Shown here piece after piece: positions 35,428 through 44,189 of a DNA stretch of 64,000 nucleotides. The notes beneath the pieces were generated by a model, which was given only the letters and a program-made list of their open reading frames with translations, was not told the DNA's origin and searched no databases. Location of the stretch: assembly GCF_002858765.1 (NCBI RefSeq), contig NZ_PJRP01000003.1:196391-260390 (forward strand), in the 5' to 3' direction. The translations under genes were made by a program, and so were the position numbers. The number at the start of each line of letters is the position of its first letter. Positions within the stretch are counted from its first letter, which is position 1. The stretch comes from Cupriavidus pauculus (GTDB lineage: Bacteria; Pseudomonadota; Gammaproteobacteria; Burkholderiales; Burkholderiaceae).

Positions 35428-35940
35428 TTACGCGTTGGCCACGATCGCTTCGACTTCGATCTCGATCCACGCACAGTCGGGCAGACTGGCCACGCCCAAC
35501 GCGCTGCGGGCAGGCAGTGGCTGATCGGGAAACGCCACGCGCAACACGGCCGACGCCGCGTCCAGCACCGCCGGATGCCGCGTGAAGGGTTCCGCAGCGC
35601 GGATGAACCCGCGCAGCCGCACCACCTGGATCACGCGCGACAGCTCGCCGCCACACGCCAGTTGCAACGCCGCCAACGCATTCAGCATCGACACCTCCGC
35701 CGCTTGCCGGGCCGGCATCAGGTCCTGATCGGTGCGGCACTGCCCCACCATGGCCACGCCGCTCCGCCGGCAGACCTGGCCGGAAATTGACACCCATTGC
35801 GCATCGCCAACCGGCACGGCGCAAAACGGGGCGTAGTGGCCTTGGGGTGCCGACACCTGCGGCAGCGCCAAACCCACGGCCGCCAGGCGTGATTCGGGCG
35901 TTTCCGGCATCACCGCCATCACCGGTACCTGCGCCGTCAT
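35428..35940 (-). CDS. RidA-family protein
   Basis: The 170-residue YjgF/YER057c/UK114-type protein has a central VSISGQV strand and the C-terminal PARSALGVASLPDCAWIEIE, whose Arg is the residue that binds enamine/imine carboxylates in active RidA. It may deaminate reactive imines formed by a neighbouring pathway. It has an N-terminal extension of about 25 residues compared with RidA. It overlaps phzF by ATGA as the last gene of a three-gene operon. Confidence 0.88.
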   Translation of the reverse strand: MTAQVPVMAVMPETPESRLAAVGLALPQVSAPQGHYAPFCAVPVGDAQWVSISGQVCRRSGVAMVGQCRTDQDLMPARQAAEVSMLNALAALQLACGGELSRVIQVVRLRGFIRAAEPFTRHPAVLDAASAVLRVAFPDQPLPARSALGVASLPDCAWIEIEVEAIVANA

Positions 35941-36797
35941 GGCGCGCCCCACGCGGTCTGACCACTGAGCCAGCAGCCGTCCGCCGCACCCTGATCGTCG
36001 ACACGCGGCGCCACCAGGATCTCCGAGGGACTGCCCATGGCATCGCCCTGCCAGACGGCAATGGAAGGCACGGTTTCGCTGTCAAGCTTGCCTTCGCCGG
36101 CCAGGTAGCCCCACAGGGCGGCAGCGGCAATGCCGGTGGCCGCATCCTCTGGATAGCCCGACGATTTCGGAAACTGGCGCGCATGCACGATGCGCCGGCC
36201 GTCCGGTTTCGTGGCGCCGATGGCGTACGGATAGAGCCCCGTGGAGTCGATCGACTCGCAGAGCGTCTGCATGTTTGCGAAGTCCGGCTGCAGGCCATCC
36301 AGCATCGACTCCGATGGCAGCGCCACCAGCGTCTTCACACGGCTGGTGGCGGCGTTGGTCATCGTCCACGCACCCGCCGGCAAGCGCAGTTGCGCCGCCA
36401 CCCGGGCACTGTCCTGTGCATCCAGAGGCTGCGTGCGCACTGCCGGCTGCGAGATCCACGCGCATTGCAGGGTGTCGTCCCACCGGGCGTGCACCACGCC
36501 GCTCAGTGTTTCGATGCTTGCCGTCGGCGTGGTCCAGTGCCCCCATTGCCGCAGCGCCCACAGCGTGCCGACGGTGGCATGGCCGCACATTTCCATCTCA
36601 TGCTGGGGGACGTAGAAGCGGATGCGCCAGTCGCAGCCAATCGTGCTGGGCAGCACGAAGGCCGACTCGTGCCCGTGGGCTGCCGCCACCGCCTGCATGG
36701 CCGCCGCGTTCATGCCCTGCGCGTCGGCAACCAGGGGCACCGGGTTGCCGCCCCAGCCATCGCGCACGAATACGTGGATCAGACTGACTTCACTCAC
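35937..36797 (-). CDS. PhzF-family isomerase
   Basis: A 286-residue PhzF-like protein. HVFVRDGWGGNPVPLVAD at the start, the catalytic Glu in GHESAFVLP and EMEMCGHATVGTLWAL are the family's landmarks. PhzF relatives isomerise or epimerise small acids; only true phenazine producers make phenazine, and no phz genes are here. It overlaps the Bug gene by 8 bp and ridA by 4 bp, suggesting a shared catabolic pathway for an imported carboxylate. Confidence 0.9.
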   Translation of the reverse strand: MSEVSLIHVFVRDGWGGNPVPLVADAQGMNAAAMQAVAAAHGHESAFVLPSTIGCDWRIRFYVPQHEMEMCGHATVGTLWALRQWGHWTTPTASIETLSGVVHARWDDTLQCAWISQPAVRTQPLDAQDSARVAAQLRLPAGAWTMTNAATSRVKTLVALPSESMLDGLQPDFANMQTLCESIDSTGLYPYAIGATKPDGRRIVHARQFPKSSGYPEDAATGIAAAALWGYLAGEGKLDSETVPSIAVWQGDAMGSPSEILVAPRVDDQGAADGCWLSGQTAWGAP

Positions 36798-37773
36798 CTG
36801 TGGCTCCTACCGATCGCGCAATCGCCCCCCAATAGGGGATGTCCTTCTGTACCGCTGCCTGCAGCACGGCCGGAGTGCCGGGGCGCGCCGTCACGCCCTT
36901 GGCCGCCAGGTCGTCCACCACGGCCTTGTCACCCAGCACCTTGTTCAGCGCGGCATTGAAGCGCGCCACCACGGGTGCCGGCGTCCCCTTGGGGAACGCA
37001 ATGCCGTACCACAACTGCTGCTCGAAGCCGGGCACGCCCTGGCTGGCGAAGGTCGGCACATCGGCCAGCAGCGGCGTGGGCGCGGTGGTGGCAATGGCGG
37101 TGATCTTGTGGGCCTTGATGTACGGTGCCAGGCCTACCGGGTTATCGAACATGATCTGCACCTGGCCACCGATCAGGTCCGTGTAGGCCGGCGACGCGCC
37201 GCGATAGGGCACGTGCACCAGCGGTACGCCGGCCAGTTTCTGGAACTGCTCGCCCATCAGGTGCGAAACGGTGCCCACACCCACCGAGCCAAAACTGTGC
37301 TGCGCGCGGTCGGCCTTGAGCCTGGCGAGCAATGCCTTGACATCGGTCGACTGCAACTGGTTGTTGACAGCCAGCACGTATGGCGAGGTGCCGACAAACC
37401 CGGCATAGCTGAAGTCCTTGGCGGGATGGTAGGCCAGCTTGGGATAGAGCGCCGCGCTGACCGCGTGCGTGCTGGTGGTCACCACGCCGGCCGTGTAGCC
37501 ATCGGCATTGGCGCGCGCCACGTAGGCCGAGCCCAGCGTGCCGCCGGCCCCGCTGCGATTGTCGATCACCACCGGCTGGCCCAGTTCCCGCTGCAGCTGG
37601 GGCTGAATCGACCGCACCACCAGGTCGGTGCCGCCGCCCGCCGGGAACGGTACGACGATGACAACGGGCCTGGTTGGCCAGGTTTCGGCATGCGCGGCCC
37701 CGAAACAGAGTCCGGCGGCAATGGCCAGCAGGGCGCGGCACGCCGCGCGTGGCGAATAGGACAGGATTGACAC
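36790..37773 (-). CDS. Bug-family tripartite tricarboxylate receptor (solute-binding protein)
   Basis: The 327-residue periplasmic protein has a signal peptide (cleavage near AHA-ET) and the Bug motifs VPFPAGGGTDLVVR and VPYRGASPAYTDLIGGQV. It binds a carboxylate ligand. No TctA/TctB membrane genes lie nearby, as is common for Bug genes in Burkholderiaceae, so it may serve a distant permease or act in sensing. First gene of the Bug-PhzF-RidA operon. Confidence 0.92.
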   Translation of the reverse strand: MSILSYSPRAACRALLAIAAGLCFGAAHAETWPTRPVVIVVPFPAGGGTDLVVRSIQPQLQRELGQPVVIDNRSGAGGTLGSAYVARANADGYTAGVVTTSTHAVSAALYPKLAYHPAKDFSYAGFVGTSPYVLAVNNQLQSTDVKALLARLKADRAQHSFGSVGVGTVSHLMGEQFQKLAGVPLVHVPYRGASPAYTDLIGGQVQIMFDNPVGLAPYIKAHKITAIATTAPTPLLADVPTFASQGVPGFEQQLWYGIAFPKGTPAPVVARFNAALNKVLGDKAVVDDLAAKGVTARPGTPAVLQAAVQKDIPYWGAIARSVGATGE

Positions 37774-37907
37774 GGGCTTGCTCCCTTACTCCTTGTTGGT
37801 GTGCAAGAAGTCTAGGCACGCGGTCTACGGGACTCGAACCGGAATGCGACCGGCGCCGATCCGAAATACGCCCTGCCATCATGCGGCCCCGCCCCGCGTC
37901 TAGACGC

Positions 37908-37935
37908 AAAAAAGGGCACCCTCGCGGATGCCCTT
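37908..37935 (-). terminator. Porin terminator
   Basis: On the minus strand AAGGGCA pairs with TGCCCTT and runs into six T (37913-37908). It lies 24 bp after the porin stop codon. Confidence 0.85.
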
Positions 37936-37959
37936 CCTGTCATCGCACGCAGCGCGCGA

Positions 37960-39012
37960 TCAGAACTTGTGGCGAATGCCCATCAGCACGCCGGTCTGGT
38001 TCTTGCCCGCCACCGTGGTTCCGAAGCCGCCGGTGCCCAGGTCCGAACCGTCCTTGTTGCGGGTATAGGCCAGGTTCAGGTAGACGTCGGTCCGCTTCGA
38101 GAACGAATAGTCAGCCGAGACGATGAACAGCCACGGATCGGCGCCGGAGTTGCGGAAGTCCTGGTAGTACGCCGCGCCGGTGAGCGACCACGCCGCGGTG
38201 ATGTCCCACTGCGTGCCAGCCCAGTACAGGTTGGTGGTCTGCGAGGTCGGCGGCGTCATGAAGCGGGCGTAGCGATAGCCCAGGTACGACTTGACCGAGC
38301 CGAACTGGTACGTGCCGGACACGGCGGCCTTGCGCGTCTTGTCCTGGTCCGTGGACACGGTATTGCCGTTCACTTCGTCGTACACCACCGCGACGGCCAG
38401 CGGGCCGCTTTCGTAGGCGAGGCTGCCGCCGAATTCGCGGCCGACCTTGTAATTGCCCGGCACTTCGCCGTTGACGCCCGACGTGCCGTCCGCACCGGCG
38501 CTGTACATCAGCTTGGCGCTGACCGGACCGAACTTGCCGGCGTACTTGATCGAGTTGTCAGCGCGCGACTGGAACGCGCCGTCCTGGGCACCGATCGAGT
38601 AACGCGTCGAAATGCCCATCGGGTCGTACTGCACGCCGAAGTCATACATCGCCGTCGTATGACGGCCGAGCGTCAGCGTGCCATAGGCGTTGCTCAGACC
38701 GATCCACGCCTGGCGGCCGAACAACCGGTTGTTCTGGGTGCTCTTGCCATCGTCGACGCTGAAGCCGCTTTCCAGGGCAAACACCGCACGCAGGCCACCG
38801 CCAAGATCCTCGGAACCGCGCAGGCCCCAGCGCGAGCCCGACAGGTTGCCCGACTGCATGCGGACCACCGAATTGTTGCCGGCACCCAGATGGTTGGCGT
38901 ATTCCACGCCAACGTCCGCCACACCGTACAGCGTCACCGACGTCTGGGCGAACGCACCCCCGGCGAACAGGCCTGCAACGGCCGCCGCCATCCATACTGC
39001 TTTCTTCTGCAT
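37960..39012 (-). CDS. Gram-negative trimeric porin
   Basis: A 350-residue outer-membrane protein. The signal peptide is MQKKAVWMAAAVAGLFAGGAFA, then QTSVTLYGVADVGVEY is the classic betaproteobacterial porin start, and GIRHKF ends with the C-terminal Phe needed for BAM insertion. Alternating aromatic strands predict a 16-strand barrel for general diffusion of small anions or solutes. It is monocistronic, with a long 5' region that includes a perfect inverted repeat. Confidence 0.95.
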   Translation of the reverse strand: MQKKAVWMAAAVAGLFAGGAFAQTSVTLYGVADVGVEYANHLGAGNNSVVRMQSGNLSGSRWGLRGSEDLGGGLRAVFALESGFSVDDGKSTQNNRLFGRQAWIGLSNAYGTLTLGRHTTAMYDFGVQYDPMGISTRYSIGAQDGAFQSRADNSIKYAGKFGPVSAKLMYSAGADGTSGVNGEVPGNYKVGREFGGSLAYESGPLAVAVVYDEVNGNTVSTDQDKTRKAAVSGTYQFGSVKSYLGYRYARFMTPPTSQTTNLYWAGTQWDITAAWSLTGAAYYQDFRNSGADPWLFIVSADYSFSKRTDVYLNLAYTRNKDGSDLGTGGFGTTVAGKNQTGVLMGIRHKF

Positions 39013-39456
39013 GACTTTGAGGTCTCCCCTCTCGTTGGAAAATCGTCATCGGCCTGGCAATGCCGGCCTGGGTTCTTCTTGCGCTGCCGCCACCCCGTGG
39101 CTGCGGCCTGACGCCACCTGGTCTGCAATATCATGCATACCGATGGCGCTTCGTATGTATTTGAACCAAGACAATACCTCATATAGTGACGCATGTGTCA
39201 CTCACTCGGGGTTATCCCCGATAAAGCGGCGCAACAAAACCCAACGGGGCGGGGCGGTCTCGTTTTGGGAGAGGGAGGGGGAAACTGGCGTTGAGCGTGC
39301 GGCGAGGCGCTCAGCGTTCGGCGCCGCCCTCTCGAACCGGCAGGGTGCCGGTGATGGGCGGACGGCGCCCGATGGCCGTATCAGGCAGGCAGCTAAATTT
39401 CCATCGTTTCGTCGGCGCGCAGCGTCAGGACGCCTGCACCGTGGTCATCCGGTGTC
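39013..39456. other. Long upstream region of porin gene
   Basis: About 440 bp without a clear gene. It contains the ribosome-binding GAGGGGAG near the porin start and the inverted repeat at 39185-39202. Toward 39290-39450 a GC-rich stretch separates it from the end of the His-rich gene; no feature is recognised there. Confidence 0.5.
39185..39202. promoter_or_regulatory. Perfect inverted repeat upstream of the porin
   Basis: AGTGAC (39185-39190), GCATGT, GTCACT (39197-39202). An 18-bp operator-like element about 175 bp before the porin start. The binding protein is unknown. Confidence 0.5.
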
Positions 39457-39765
39457 CTAGCCGTGGTGTTCTTCGTGGTGATCGTCATGATGGTCGTCGT
39501 GGTGACGGTCATGGTCGTGCGGATGATGGTGGCGGTTCCATTCATCGCGCCCCCACCAGCGGCGTCCGTCCCAATAGCGGTCACCGTGCCAGCCAATGAC
39601 GACAGCCGGCCCGGCGACGACTGTCGGCGCCCGCTCATAGACGTGGGCTGGTTCGACGTAGACGGGCGCGCCGCGTTCATCCACATAATCGCGCGCCAGA
39701 GCGGCGGTAGAAGCGGCGGCAGCGAGCAGACCCAGAGTAAGGCAAGTAGCGTAGTGTCGTAACAT
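39457..39765 (-). CDS. His-rich small secreted protein
   Basis: The 102-residue protein has a signal peptide (cleavage near ALA-RD), a Tyr/Trp-rich middle (GDRYWDGRRWWGRDEW), and a C-terminus of alternating His with Asp/Glu, about 17 His in the last 26 residues. It probably binds divalent metal in the periplasm. The AAGGAGT site precedes its ATG. It is monocistronic; a link to the RND system 9 kb away is only speculation. Confidence 0.75.
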   Translation of the reverse strand: MLRHYATCLTLGLLAAAASTAALARDYVDERGAPVYVEPAHVYERAPTVVAGPAVVIGWHGDRYWDGRRWWGRDEWNRHHHPHDHDRHHDDHHDDHHEEHHG

Positions 39766-39958
39766 GATCCAACTCCTTGGATAAGGAACTCGATACCTTC
39801 AATCTACGGCGGCTGACGCGCATGTCCTCTGCTACCCGGGCTGAAAGACGTGTCCAACGGTGTCCTACATCGCCATACCCATATGCCGAATCGGTCGTTT
39901 GTCCGCAAGTGTGACGCGGTTAGACTGACGCCCCTTTTTGCATTCTGAAGTGTCGTCC

Positions 39959-40948
39959 ATGGCTTTCCCGATTCCATCCCGCGTTGCACTGGCCCTCACG
40001 TTCGGCGTGGCGGCTGCTGCGGCTACCGGCAGCGCTGTTGCCGATACCTATCCCAGCCGTCCCATCCGCCTGGTGGCGCCCTTCCCGGCGGGAGGCGCCA
40101 CCGACGTGCTGGCGCGACTGCTGGGCAAGCAGATGGGCGAGCGCCTAGGGCAGCCGGTGGTCGTGGAGAACCGGGCCGGTGCGGGCACGATCGTCGGGGC
40201 CAGCTATGCGGCAAAGGCGGCCCCGGACGGCTATACGCTGCTGCTCACGGCGGGCACCACCACGTTCACGATCAACCCGGCGCTGCAGAACAACCTGCCT
40301 TACGACCCGGTAAAGAGCTTCGAGCCGATCGGCTTTGCCACGCGCCTGCCCCTTGTGCTGATTGCCAATCCGAAGGCACAGATCAGCGACCTCAAGCAAC
40401 TGATCGCCAAGGCCAGGGCCGAGCCGGGCAAGTACAGCTATGGTTCGTTCGGTGAAGGCAGCACCGCGCATTTCGCGGGCGAACTGCTGTGGTACAACGC
40501 CGGCATCAAGCTGGTTCACGTACCGTACAAGGGCAGCGCGCCGGCCATGAACGACCTGATCGGCGGACAGATTCCGCTGGCAATCGACACCGTCACAGCC
40601 GCCGCGCCGCAGATCAAGGCGGGCAAGGTGAAGGCGCTGGCGGTGACCACGGCGCGACGCTCCGCGCAACTGCCCGACGTGCCGACGGCGGCAGAGGCCG
40701 GCATCGCCGGCGTCGACATCGATGCCTGGTCCGTATTGGCCGCACCGCGCGGACTGCCGGCCGACGTGAAGCAGAAGCTCACGAAGGCGTTGGCCGACAC
40801 GCTTGCGGATCCGAACGTGCGTCGGCAACTGATCGAAGCCGGCTTCGAGCCGCGCTATGGCACCCCCGCCCAGGCCGAGGCCCAGATCGAAACAGAACTG
40901 CCGAAAATGCGCGCCATCGCACGACGCGCCGGCATCAGCAGCCAGTAA
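39959..40948 (+). CDS. Bug-family tripartite tricarboxylate receptor, second copy
   Basis: The 329-residue periplasmic binding protein has a signal peptide (cleavage near AVA-DT) and the motifs VAPFPAGGATDVLARLLG and VPYKGSAPAMNDLIGGQI. It is homologous to the protein at 36790-37773 but only moderately similar. The ATG at 39959 is chosen; a TTG seven codons upstream is the alternative. Monocistronic, convergent with the HD-domain gene. Confidence 0.92.
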   Translation: MAFPIPSRVALALTFGVAAAAATGSAVADTYPSRPIRLVAPFPAGGATDVLARLLGKQMGERLGQPVVVENRAGAGTIVGASYAAKAAPDGYTLLLTAGTTTFTINPALQNNLPYDPVKSFEPIGFATRLPLVLIANPKAQISDLKQLIAKARAEPGKYSYGSFGEGSTAHFAGELLWYNAGIKLVHVPYKGSAPAMNDLIGGQIPLAIDTVTAAAPQIKAGKVKALAVTTARRSAQLPDVPTAAEAGIAGVDIDAWSVLAAPRGLPADVKQKLTKALADTLADPNVRRQLIEAGFEPRYGTPAQAEAQIETELPKMRAIARRAGISSQ

Positions 40949-41002
40949 CGATGCGGTTCGCCCAGGCGGCGCCAGACTGCGGCGCTGCCTGGGCCGGCGT
41001 CT

Positions 41003-41620
41003 TCAAAGGCTGTCGCGGCCGGGACCATCGTCCCCGGCCGGCGGATGGCGGAAGTGGGCCTGCACCAGCCCGGCGGCAGCCTCCCAGAGCGCCGGGGCAC
41101 CAAGCTGGATGGTCGGCCCGTAGCGGGCGACGACCTGCGCTTCATCGAGTCCGGGTGCAATCCAGGTGCCACCGCCGGTGGCGACGTTATGGAGCAGCGG
41201 CTGGAAGCGGTCCAGCGACTTGGCAAACTTCGCGTCGTCGCTTTCCGCTGCCTCGAATTCCGTCCACAGCCGCCGGAACTCGGCGGCCTGCGCTTCCGGC
41301 AGCAACGAAAAGATTCGCTCCGCCGCCCGCTGTTCCCGTTCGGCCTGATCGGCCTGCATCGACGGATCATGAAACGGCGTGTCGCCGGCATCGATCTCCA
41401 CGATGTCGTGAAGGAGCAGCATTTTCACGACGCGCACCACATCGACGGGCGCCGCGGCATGCTCCGACAGCACGAGCGCGTACATGGCGAGATGCCACGA
41501 ATGCTCGGCGCTGTTCTCCCGCCGCGACTGGTCGATCAGCGGCGACATCCGCACGACGCTCTTCAGCCGGTCGATTTCCCGAAGAAATGCCAACTGGCGT
41601 TCCAGGTTGGAAAGATTCAT
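41003..41620 (-). CDS. HD-domain phosphohydrolase (YfbR/HDDC2-like)
   Basis: A 205-residue protein with the HD signature spread as AEHSWHLAMYALVL, LLLHDIVEIDAGDT and a downstream Asp, the metal-binding set of YfbR and HDDC2 5'-deoxynucleotidases. It would remove phosphate from dNMPs or related nucleotides in the cytoplasm. It overlaps the upstream acidic protein gene by ATGA. Confidence 0.88.
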   Translation of the reverse strand: MNLSNLERQLAFLREIDRLKSVVRMSPLIDQSRRENSAEHSWHLAMYALVLSEHAAAPVDVVRVVKMLLLHDIVEIDAGDTPFHDPSMQADQAEREQRAAERIFSLLPEAQAAEFRRLWTEFEAAESDDAKFAKSLDRFQPLLHNVATGGGTWIAPGLDEAQVVARYGPTIQLGAPALWEAAAGLVQAHFRHPPAGDDGPGRDSL

Positions 41621-41997
41621 GGCGCAGTGCCGTCCGGTCCGTCTTCCTCGTCTTCCTCGTCTTCCAGCAGGTGCCCGTAGGCGTCGATCTCCTTCTGGGT
41701 GCGCGCCTCGCTCGCGGCGATCTTGTCGGCGGTGATCTCGCCGTCCACGAACTCGACCGATACCCGTCGTACGCGCGAATCCTTGTCGACGATGCCCTGC
41801 AGCACCTTGTCGAACAGTTTCTCTCCGGCCCTGAGGCCCAGCACCTGCGGCACCAGCACCTTGACCAACAGGATCTCGGTGTCGTCCGAGCCCTTGGCCA
41901 CATCAGCGATCGCTGTCCTCAGGTGGCTCTTGAGCTTGAGCACACTGAGGTTGCCGGGAATCGCCACGTGCGATACCCGAATCCGTTTCTTGTCCAT
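41617..41997 (-). CDS. Conserved hypothetical protein with acidic tail
   Basis: The 126-residue soluble protein starts MDKKRIRVSHVAIPGNLSVLK and ends in an Asp/Glu cluster (LLEDEEDEEDG). No domain is recognised. It is translationally coupled to the HD gene. The start at 41997 avoids a longer frame through the Fur-like region that lacks a site. Confidence 0.65.
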   Translation of the reverse strand: MDKKRIRVSHVAIPGNLSVLKLKSHLRTAIADVAKGSDDTEILLVKVLVPQVLGLRAGEKLFDKVLQGIVDKDSRVRRVSVEFVDGEITADKIAASEARTQKEIDAYGHLLEDEEDEEDGPDGTAP

Positions 41998-42111
41998 GCC
42001 TGACTGCCCGACTGTGATGTCAAGGCGCCGAATATAACGCACTGACGCGCCACGACCGGGGCCGGCGGCGGCCAAGCGCTTCATTAAGCATTCTTAAGGG
42101 AAGATGCAGAC

Positions 42112-42130
42112 GAGAATCATTATCATTCGA
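42112..42130. promoter_or_regulatory. Fur box of the heme-uptake operon
   Basis: GAGAATCATTATCATTCGA matches the 19-bp Fur palindrome at 14 positions by hand. It lies 50 bp before the TonB receptor start, so the operon should be iron-repressed. Confidence 0.8.
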
Positions 42131-42179
42131 ATCTCATTTGACATGACCGGATGTGTAGGCCGCCGGTTCCGCCCCCCGA

Positions 42180-44159
42180 ATGCGTCTGAAAACCCTTGCC
42201 GTCGTTGCCGGCACCCTCCTTTCCGCAGCGCCGCAGGTGCGAGCCCAACAGGCCGGTTCCGCCGGTTCCGGTGCCCCCCTGCCGACGGTCGTCGTCACCG
42301 GTACCCGAAGCGAGAAAACGCTGGACGAGACGCCGATCCGCACCGAGGTGGTGGATCGCCAGGAAATCGAGCGCACCCATGCGCGCACGCTCAAGGACGC
42401 GCTGGAAAACGTGCCCGGCCTGCAGTTGCGCGAGATCCACGGCAAGTCGGGCTACGAAGTGACCCTTCAGGGCATGACCAGCGACCAGGTGCTGGTCCTG
42501 ATCGACGGGCTGCCGATCTCGGCCAGCACGGGCTCTACCGTCGATGTCTCGCAATACCTGCTGACCGAGGTCGACCGCGTCGAGGTGGTCAAGGGTGCCA
42601 GTTCGGCGCAGTACGGCAGCTCGGCAATGGGCGGCGTCATCAATGTGATCACGCGCCCGATCGCCAAGGGGTTCTCCGGCGCGGTCACAGCCGACGCCGG
42701 CAGCTATGGCGCCCAGAATGCCAATGGCTCGCCGGGCGCCCTGCACGGCAACGTCCGGCTGGAAGGCGGCACCGAGCAGATCCGGGCGCGGATCAGCGCC
42801 GATGCGCTCGACAACAAGGGGTTCGCCGTCGATCCGGACGGCTGGACGCGTCACGGCGACAAGATCCGGCGTGAACAGTACGCAGGGCGGCTGGAATGGC
42901 TGCCCAGCACGGCGGGCAGCTTGTGGTTCGATGCCAGCGCCTATCGCGAGACCGACGAACAGCGCTACCAGTACTACGCGCCGCAGCGCAAGACCGAGGA
43001 CATCGACCGCAACCGATACGCCTACGGCGGCCAATGGCGCTTCGACAACGGCGTGCGGGCGCGGCTGGCGGGCGTGCATGAGACGTACGACAGCACGTCG
43101 CGCGAATACTCGAACGGCTTCCAGACCTCGGTCCGCAACTCCTCGCAGCAGACCGACCACGTATCGGCCCAGTTCGACCTGCCGGCCTGGTATCGCCAGC
43201 TGTGGCAGTTCGGCGGCGACTTCCATCGCGAAACCCTGGACCAGTCGGTCAACGGCACATCGGAACTGACCGGCACCGGCAACGCCGAACGCCAGGCGGG
43301 CGAGCTTTACCTGCAGAACGACATCATCTTCAACGACATGTGGGAGATGGTCGTCGGCCTGCGCGGCCAGCACGATTCCGATTTCGGCAGCCACTTCGCG
43401 CCCAAGGTGGGGGTGCGTGCCAATCTGCTATCGAACGACACCTGGAAAGGCGTGCTGCGCGCCAACTACGGGCAGGGCTACCGCGTGCCCAACCTCAAGG
43501 AACGCCACTACCTGTTCGACCACAGCTCGCTGGGCTACATCGTGCTGGGCAACCCGAACCTGAAGCCGGAATCGTCGAACAGCTTCCAGCTGGGCGGCCA
43601 GCTCAGCTGGCGCGACCGTGTGACGCTCGACGCCAACCTCTTCTACAACCGCGTCACCGACCTGATCCAGACCGACATGACCAACTTCACCATGGTCAAC
43701 GGCATCGCGGTCTACACGTACCGTAACGTGGCGCGGGCCAAGACGCAGGGCATCGAGACGTCGCTGCGCTGGCGCGCCACCAACCAGCTGAACCTGACCA
43801 CGGCCTACACCTTCACCGACACCGAGGATCTCGACACGGGCCTCGAACTGACCCGCCGGCCACGCCATATGGGCCGCGTGGGCGCCGACTGGCGCGTCTT
43901 GCCGTCGACGGAGCTGTCGGCCCGTGCGCGCTTCCAGAGCAGCGAACTGACCGACTCGGCCACCGGCGCACGGTCGCCGGGCTGGGGCACGCTCGACCTG
44001 GTGCTGAACCAGAAGATTGGTCGCAACGTGACGGCCTTCGCCGGCGTGAACAACCTGTTCAACCGTCAGCGCGATTTTGCGAATGCCAGTGACTTCGGGC
44101 CCGTGGCGGGGCGCTTTATCTACCTGGGCGCACGGTTCAACGTCGACGTCGCCCGCTAA
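42180..44159 (+). CDS. hmuR: TonB-dependent heme receptor
   Basis: A 659-residue outer-membrane receptor. A signal peptide (about 22 residues) is followed by TVVVTGTRSEKTLDETP, the TonB box and plug start, and the plug motif KGASSAQYGSSAMGGVINVIT. The barrel includes GNPNLKPESS, the NPNL signature of heme/hemoglobin receptors; the usual FRAP box appears as YRVPNLKE. It imports heme across the outer membrane. It heads a Fur-boxed operon with HmuY, HmuS and HmuTUV, which fixes the substrate better than the sequence alone. Confidence 0.9.
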   Translation: MRLKTLAVVAGTLLSAAPQVRAQQAGSAGSGAPLPTVVVTGTRSEKTLDETPIRTEVVDRQEIERTHARTLKDALENVPGLQLREIHGKSGYEVTLQGMTSDQVLVLIDGLPISASTGSTVDVSQYLLTEVDRVEVVKGASSAQYGSSAMGGVINVITRPIAKGFSGAVTADAGSYGAQNANGSPGALHGNVRLEGGTEQIRARISADALDNKGFAVDPDGWTRHGDKIRREQYAGRLEWLPSTAGSLWFDASAYRETDEQRYQYYAPQRKTEDIDRNRYAYGGQWRFDNGVRARLAGVHETYDSTSREYSNGFQTSVRNSSQQTDHVSAQFDLPAWYRQLWQFGGDFHRETLDQSVNGTSELTGTGNAERQAGELYLQNDIIFNDMWEMVVGLRGQHDSDFGSHFAPKVGVRANLLSNDTWKGVLRANYGQGYRVPNLKERHYLFDHSSLGYIVLGNPNLKPESSNSFQLGGQLSWRDRVTLDANLFYNRVTDLIQTDMTNFTMVNGIAVYTYRNVARAKTQGIETSLRWRATNQLNLTTAYTFTDTEDLDTGLELTRRPRHMGRVGADWRVLPSTELSARARFQSSELTDSATGARSPGWGTLDLVLNQKIGRNVTAFAGVNNLFNRQRDFANASDFGPVAGRFIYLGARFNVDVAR

Positions 44160-44189
44160 CGAGAAATCAAACGGGGAAGCACACTCATC

